64,000 bases of DNA from Leifsonia sp. AK011 (GTDB lineage: Bacteria; Actinomycetota; Actinomycetes; Actinomycetales; Microbacteriaceae): contig NZ_JACCCH010000001.1 of NCBI RefSeq assembly GCF_013410945.1, positions 1,860,001 through 1,924,000 on the forward strand. Direction: 5' to 3'. The notes beneath the pieces are model-generated. The model was not told the DNA's origin, ran no database searches, and saw only the letters and a program-made list of their open reading frames with translations. Shown here piece after piece: positions 60,472 through 64,000 of this stretch (its first letter is position 1; every line of letters begins with the position of its first letter). The position numbers were made by a program, and so were the translations under genes.

Positions 60472-61421
60472 TCGTCGATCTGCCCAACACCACGACGAGC
60501 CAGATCTCGAAGACGCTCGTCAAGATCCGCGAGGAGGGCGGTGCTGTCGCCCTCGGTCGAGTCCTGACACTCATCATCTCGACGAGGCTCGGTGAGGAGG
60601 AGGAGGCCATCGAGGCCGCGAACGACGCCTCTCGTGAGCACCCCATGCGGGTGATCGTGGTCTCCTCGGATCCTGAGGAGACCAGCGGAGCGCGCGTTGA
60701 CGCGCAGATCCGCGTCGGTGGTGACGCCGGAGCGAGCGAGGTCATCGTCGTGCGTGCCTACGGGGACGCCTCGACCGATGAGGAGAGCCTCGTGACGGGT
60801 CTGCTCCTCCCGGACGCCCCCGTCGTGGCATGGTGGCCAGGTGTCGCACCGGAGAACGTGTCCCAGTCGGCTCTGGGCCGTATCGCCCAGCGCAGGATCA
60901 CGGATGCCGCATCCAGCAGCGATCCGCTCGCCGAGCTCTCTCGGCTCGCGAGCAGCTACGCCCCGGGCGACACGGACTTCGCGTGGACTCGACTCACGCT
61001 CTGGCGGGCACAGCTCGCCGCGGTGCTCGACCAGCCCCCATTTGTGCCGGTGACCGCGGTCCGGGTGCGGGGAGCGTCGGATTCGCCCTCCACCGCGCTA
61101 CTCGCCGCGTGGCTGCAGCACGCGCTGAAGGTACGTGTGGATCTCACCGTGTCCGCCGGCAGCCAGGGCGCCGGCATCGAGGCAGTCGAACTCACGCGCA
61201 AGAACGGCGTGATCAAGCTCGAACGCATCGAGCCGGCGATCGCCCAGCTCGAGCAGCCGTCCCAGCCGACCCACGACATCTCACTTCCCCGCCGCAGCAT
61301 GCGTGACTGCCTCGCTGAGGAGTTGCGACGTCTCGATCCCGACGACCTGTACGGCGAAGTGATCCAGCGCGGCGTTCCTGAACTGAGCACGTCCCATGGA
61401 GCGGCTAAGGTCTCAGCATGA
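60468..61421 (+). CDS. opcA: Glucose-6-phosphate dehydrogenase assembly protein OpcA
   Basis: A 317-residue protein typical of actinobacterial zwf-opcA-pgl clusters. N-terminal TTTSQISKTLVKIREEGGAV, PDAPVVAWWPGVAPEN and the C-terminal ISLPRRSMRDCLAEELRRLD match the family. It supports Zwf activity. ATG overlapping zwf and stop overlapping pgl. Confidence 0.95.
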   Translation: MIVDLPNTTTSQISKTLVKIREEGGAVALGRVLTLIISTRLGEEEEAIEAANDASREHPMRVIVVSSDPEETSGARVDAQIRVGGDAGASEVIVVRAYGDASTDEESLVTGLLLPDAPVVAWWPGVAPENVSQSALGRIAQRRITDAASSSDPLAELSRLASSYAPGDTDFAWTRLTLWRAQLAAVLDQPPFVPVTAVRVRGASDSPSTALLAAWLQHALKVRVDLTVSAGSQGAGIEAVELTRKNGVIKLERIEPAIAQLEQPSQPTHDISLPRRSMRDCLAEELRRLDPDDLYGEVIQRGVPELSTSHGAAKVSA

Positions 61422-62221
61422 GTCCTGAACGTCGCGTGCTCGTCCACGAGAGCAAGGAGATTCTCGCGGCAGCAGTCGCGGCGCGATTCCTCCGCAAGGT
61501 CAAGGATCTGATCGAGGAGTTCGGCGAGGCGAGTGTCGTCCTCACAGGCGGAACGATGGGCATCGCTGTTCTGGCGGCGATCAACTCGTCGCCTGCGCGT
61601 GACTCCGTCGACTGGTCCCGCGTGAACGTCTGGTGGGGCGACGAGCGGTGGCTGCCTGAGGGTGATCCCGAACGCAACGAGACGCAGGCTCGCGATGCCC
61701 TCCTGGACCATGTCGGGCTCGACCCTGAGCGGGTCCATCCCTTCGCCCGCTCTGACGCAGGACTTGACCTGGATGCCGCGGCGGAAGCCTATTCGACCGA
61801 GCTCCAGGCGAACGCTCCCCGATCCGCGCGCTTCCCCCACTTCGACATCACATTCCTGGGGATGGGGCCGGACGGACACATCGCTTCGCTGTTCCCCGGC
61901 ATGGACGGGATCCGCGAAACCGAGGCAACCGTGATCTCGGTACGCAACTCCCCCAAGCCTCCTCCGGAGCGGCTCAGCCTGACGCTGCCGACCATCAACT
62001 CGTCGGCGCGCGTGTGGGCTGTCGTTGCCGGGGCCGACAAGGCATCAGCACTGGGACTTACTCTCGCGGACGCGAGTATCGATGAGGTCCCCGCTTCCGG
62101 CCTCGAAGGGCGTCGCAGCACGTTGTTCTTCGTCGACGGGGATGCCGCCGCAGAAGTTCCCGAGAACCTCATCGATCCCGGCCAGTTCTGGACGGGCGCG
62201 GACGACATCCAGCAGAACTGA
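61418..62221 (+). CDS. pgl: 6-phosphogluconolactonase
   Basis: A 267-residue lactonase of the NagB-like fold. LTGGTMGIAVLAAI near residue 43, VNVWWGDERWLPEGDPERNE near 70 and LGMGPDGHIASLFPG near 148 are the characteristic motifs. It hydrolyses the Zwf product. Last gene of the operon. The stop is 24 bases from the convergent rbpA stop. Confidence 0.95.
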   Translation: MSPERRVLVHESKEILAAAVAARFLRKVKDLIEEFGEASVVLTGGTMGIAVLAAINSSPARDSVDWSRVNVWWGDERWLPEGDPERNETQARDALLDHVGLDPERVHPFARSDAGLDLDAAAEAYSTELQANAPRSARFPHFDITFLGMGPDGHIASLFPGMDGIRETEATVISVRNSPKPPPERLSLTLPTINSSARVWAVVAGADKASALGLTLADASIDEVPASGLEGRRSTLFFVDGDAAAEVPENLIDPGQFWTGADDIQQN

Positions 62222-62244
62222 CTGCGCGCAGCCTTGCGGTTGCG

Positions 62245-62607
62245 CTAGTTGCCTGCGGTGCCTCGGCGAGTACGGAGCTGGACGAGCGCCTCCTCGAGGA
62301 GCTGCGATGCTTCCTCTTCGGTGCGGCGTTCCTTCACGTATGCGAGATGCGTCTTGTACGGCTCGAGCTTGGCCACCGACGGCGGGTTGTTCTTGTCGCG
62401 ACCGGCGGGCAGACCCGTCGACGGAGAGTCGATGACCTCAGGGATCTCCTCGTCGGGCAGATTTGCCGCGAAGTAGCGAACAGTCTCGTTGCCCATCTCG
62501 TCCCAATAGGACACGGCGATGCGGTCGGCGTGGAAGCCGCGATCCTGTTCGCCCATGGGACCGGCCCCGACGCGGGACCCTCGAATTGCACTACCGCCAG
62601 ATGCCAT
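62245..62607 (-). CDS. rbpA: RNA polymerase-binding protein RbpA
   Basis: A 120-residue actinobacterial transcription factor that binds RNA polymerase and the principal sigma factor, stabilising open promoter complexes. IRGSRVGAGPMGEQDRG is the basic N-terminal part, VSYWDEMGNETVRYFAANLP the core, and KERRTEEEASQLLEEALVQL the sigma-interaction domain. The two cysteines that bind zinc in some homologues are absent. It is likely a separate transcript from secG, 27 bases upstream, though both run the same way. Confidence 0.94.
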   Translation of the reverse strand: MASGGSAIRGSRVGAGPMGEQDRGFHADRIAVSYWDEMGNETVRYFAANLPDEEIPEVIDSPSTGLPAGRDKNNPPSVAKLEPYKTHLAYVKERRTEEEASQLLEEALVQLRTRRGTAGN

Positions 62608-62634
62608 GATGCTCCTCGCTCAGCCTGTGGGAAA

Positions 62635-62880
62635 TCAGCCGTTGAATCTGGTGATGAGTCCGAGAATCACGATGCAGATGATCCAGACAACAGCCAGAAG
62701 AACGGTGATTCGATTGAGGTTGCGCTCGGCAACGCCGGATGCGCCGAGGTTCGACGTGACACCTCCACCGAACATGTCCGACAGTCCTCCACCACGTCCG
62801 CGGTGAAGAAGGATCAGGAGGGTCAGGAGAAGAGACGTGATGCCCAGGAGAACCTGAAGCACGACCTGGAGAATTTCCAC
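62635..62880 (-). CDS. secG: Preprotein translocase subunit SecG
   Basis: An 81-residue protein with two transmembrane helices (residues 3-24 and 57-78) and the conserved GLSDMFGGGVTSNLGASGVA loop. It belongs to the SecYEG channel. Placed after tpiA as is common in actinobacteria (gap-pgk-tpi-secG). Confidence 0.96.
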   Translation of the reverse strand: MEILQVVLQVLLGITSLLLTLLILLHRGRGGGLSDMFGGGVTSNLGASGVAERNLNRITVLLAVVWIICIVILGLITRFNG

Positions 62881-62929
62881 GTGAAGAACCTTTCGAAAGC
62901 CTCAGTAAGTATAGCGGGAGCGCTGTGTG

Positions 62930-63727
62930 TCAGGTTCCGACATGCTTCTGGAAGCGCGCGATGCTCGCGAACTCGTTGACGTCGAGGCTTGCACCGCCGA
63001 CCAGGGCACCGTCGATGTTCGGTTCGCGCATGAGCGACGCGATGTTGCTCGCCTTCACCGATCCGCCATAGAGGATGCGCGTGGCCTGGGCCACCTCGTC
63101 GCCGAGGAGCTCAGCAAGAGTCGATCGAAGTGCAGAAGCGACCTGCTCCGCCTGCTCGGGCGTGGCCGCCAATCCCGATCCGATCGCCCAGACCGGCTCG
63201 TAAGCGATCACGATGTCGGGCGTTCCGGAGACGTCGGCCAGCGCCGCACGGAGCTGGGCGACGGGGACGGCGCTCGGACCGTGCTCCTCCAGGTCCTCCG
63301 CGGTCTCGCCGACGCACAGCACGGGGACGAGTCCATGGCGAAGCGCGGCCGCCACCTTGCGTGCGAGCTGCTCGTCAGTTTCGCCATGCATCGTGCGGCG
63401 CTCGGAGTGACCAACGAGCACATAGCGGCACTTCAGGGCCGCGAGGAACGCACCGGAGATCTCTCCGGTGTACGCGCCGGAATCGTGCTCGGACAGGTCC
63501 TGTCCGCCGTAGACCACCTCGAGCTTGTCCGACCAGATGAGGTTCTGAACGGGTCGAAGATCAGTGAAGGGTGGGAAGACCGCAACCTCTGAACCCTTGG
63601 CGTCGAAGTCGTGACCGGCGTCCTTGAGGGTCCATGCGAGCTTCTGCACGAAGGCTATCGCCTGCTCGTGGTCGAAGTTCATCTTCCAGTTGCCCGCGAT
63701 GAGCGGGACCCTGCTTACTGCTGCCAT
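62930..63727 (-). CDS. tpiA: Triosephosphate isomerase
   Basis: A 265-residue TIM-barrel enzyme. Lys15 in GNWKMN, the catalytic His in [10 protein letters not shown], and the Glu in [10 protein letters not shown] complete the active site. Starts at ATG 63727, after GGAGG with seven bases between. This start overlaps the pgk stop by 13 bases, read in another frame. Confidence 0.97.
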   Translation of the reverse strand: MAAVSRVPLIAGNWKMNFDHEQAIAFVQKLAWTLKDAGHDFDAKGSEVAVFPPFTDLRPVQNLIWSDKLEVVYGGQDLSEHDSGAYTGEISGAFLAALKCRYVLVGHSERRTMHGETDEQLARKVAAALRHGLVPVLCVGETAEDLEEHGPSAVPVAQLRAALADVSGTPDIVIAYEPVWAIGSGLAATPEQAEQVASALRSTLAELLGDEVAQATRILYGGSVKASNIASLMREPNIDGALVGGASLDVNEFASIARFQKHVGT

Positions 63728-64000
63728 CCGAGGACCTCCAGTCCAGGAAGTCGCTTGCCCTCGAGGAACTCGAGGCTCGCGCCGCCGCCGGTAGAAATGT
63801 GACCGAACTGGTCGTCGTCAAAGCCCAGGGCCCGAACGGCTGCGGCCGAGTCTCCCCCGCCGACCACCCCGAATCCGTCGAAGGATGCGAGGGCCGCTGC
63901 AACTGCCTTGGTGCCCGCTGCGAACGGAGCGAGTTCGAAGACGCCCATCGGACCGTTCCAGAAGACCGTTTTCGAGCCAGCGATCACCTCAGCGAAGCGT
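63715..64000 (-). CDS. pgk: Phosphoglycerate kinase, C-terminal part
   Basis: The last 95 residues of Pgk; the rest is beyond the window end. [20 protein letters not shown] and [14 protein letters not shown], followed by [20 protein letters not shown], are the ATP-binding C-terminal domain. Makes ATP from 1,3-bisphosphoglycerate. The gene continues the glycolytic operon with tpiA and secG. Confidence 0.97.
   Translation of the reverse strand, partial: RFAEVIAGSKTVFWNGPMGVFELAPFAAGTKAVAAALASFDGFGVVGGGDSAAAVRALGFDDDQFGHISTGGGASLEFLEGKRLPGLEVLGWQQ

Noticed and set aside
1-64000. CRISPR array, insertion sequence or prophage
   Set aside because: No regularly spaced direct repeats, transposase, integrase or phage structural motif was found on reading both strands.

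Overview
This is a high-GC chromosomal window from an actinobacterium, most likely Micrococcales and probably Microbacteriaceae. The evidence is the family content: paired DUF5997 and LysR-substrate-domain genes, DUF3099, RbpA, OpcA, an actinobacterial GlgA, the ImuA'-ImuB-DnaE2 mutasome, and a tkt-tal-pgi-zwf-opcA-pgl operon. The 7-mer GGATGCC/GGCATCC also recurs throughout on both strands. I cannot name a genus. Coding density is high, most starts overlap the preceding stop by four bases (ATGA or GTGA), and no gap without a gene exceeds 300 bases. I see no rRNA, CRISPR array, prophage or complete insertion sequence.

Layout. (1) 1-6.2 kb: a block resembling the trmI to pafBC neighbourhood of other actinobacteria (pafB-like, FKBP lipoprotein, trmI, HAD phosphatase, PAC2 protein, uppP, M20 peptidase). 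The Pup-proteasome genes normally found between trmI and the FKBP/paf genes are absent, and only about 40 bases separate the two. (2) 6.2-6.5 kb: tRNA-Leu(GAG), its terminator, a 20-base copy of the tRNA 3' end, and an interspersed palindromic repeat. (3) 6.5-16.2 kb: mixed small operons, including an amino-acid permease, a J-domain/NERD-like protein, a peroxidase operon, a DarT-like ADP-ribosyltransferase coupled to an FAD oxidase, and a DUF5997/LysR-domain divergent pair around a strong hairpin. (4) 16.2-25.7 kb: a DNA-damage and nucleic-acid island: a LexA-type box, imuA', imuB, dnaE2, a cold-shock gene, a helicase and dinB. (5) 25.7-36.1 kb: membrane and envelope functions (GlsB-like protein, SGNH esterase, desaturase, D,D-carboxypeptidase, APC permease), an rRNA/tRNA methyltransferase, a sirtuin, and a glycosyltransferase/hydrolase pair. 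(6) 36.1-43.1 kb: trehalose and glycogen metabolism (treS, glgA, glgC), an exonuclease-Nudix fusion and ribosomal protein L31B. (7) 43.1-47.6 kb: serB, fabG, small proteins, SURF1 and an ABC-F ATPase. (8) 47.6-53.8 kb: the suf Fe-S assembly operon, then ctaA and ctaB for heme A. (9) 53.9-64 kb: the non-oxidative and oxidative pentose phosphate operon, convergent with rbpA and with secG-tpiA-pgk.

Working together: the carbohydrate genes form a coherent set. TreS links trehalose to maltose, GlgC and GlgA make glycogen from ADP-glucose, the tkt-to-pgl operon supplies NADPH and pentoses, and tpiA/pgk serve lower glycolysis. SURF1, CtaA and CtaB all serve cytochrome oxidase biogenesis. ImuA'-ImuB-DnaE2 plus DinB form the translesion-synthesis capacity, with the first operon preceded by a likely SOS box.

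Limits: all functions come from reading translated sequence and recalled family motifs, with no database search. Start codons are uncertain where stated.
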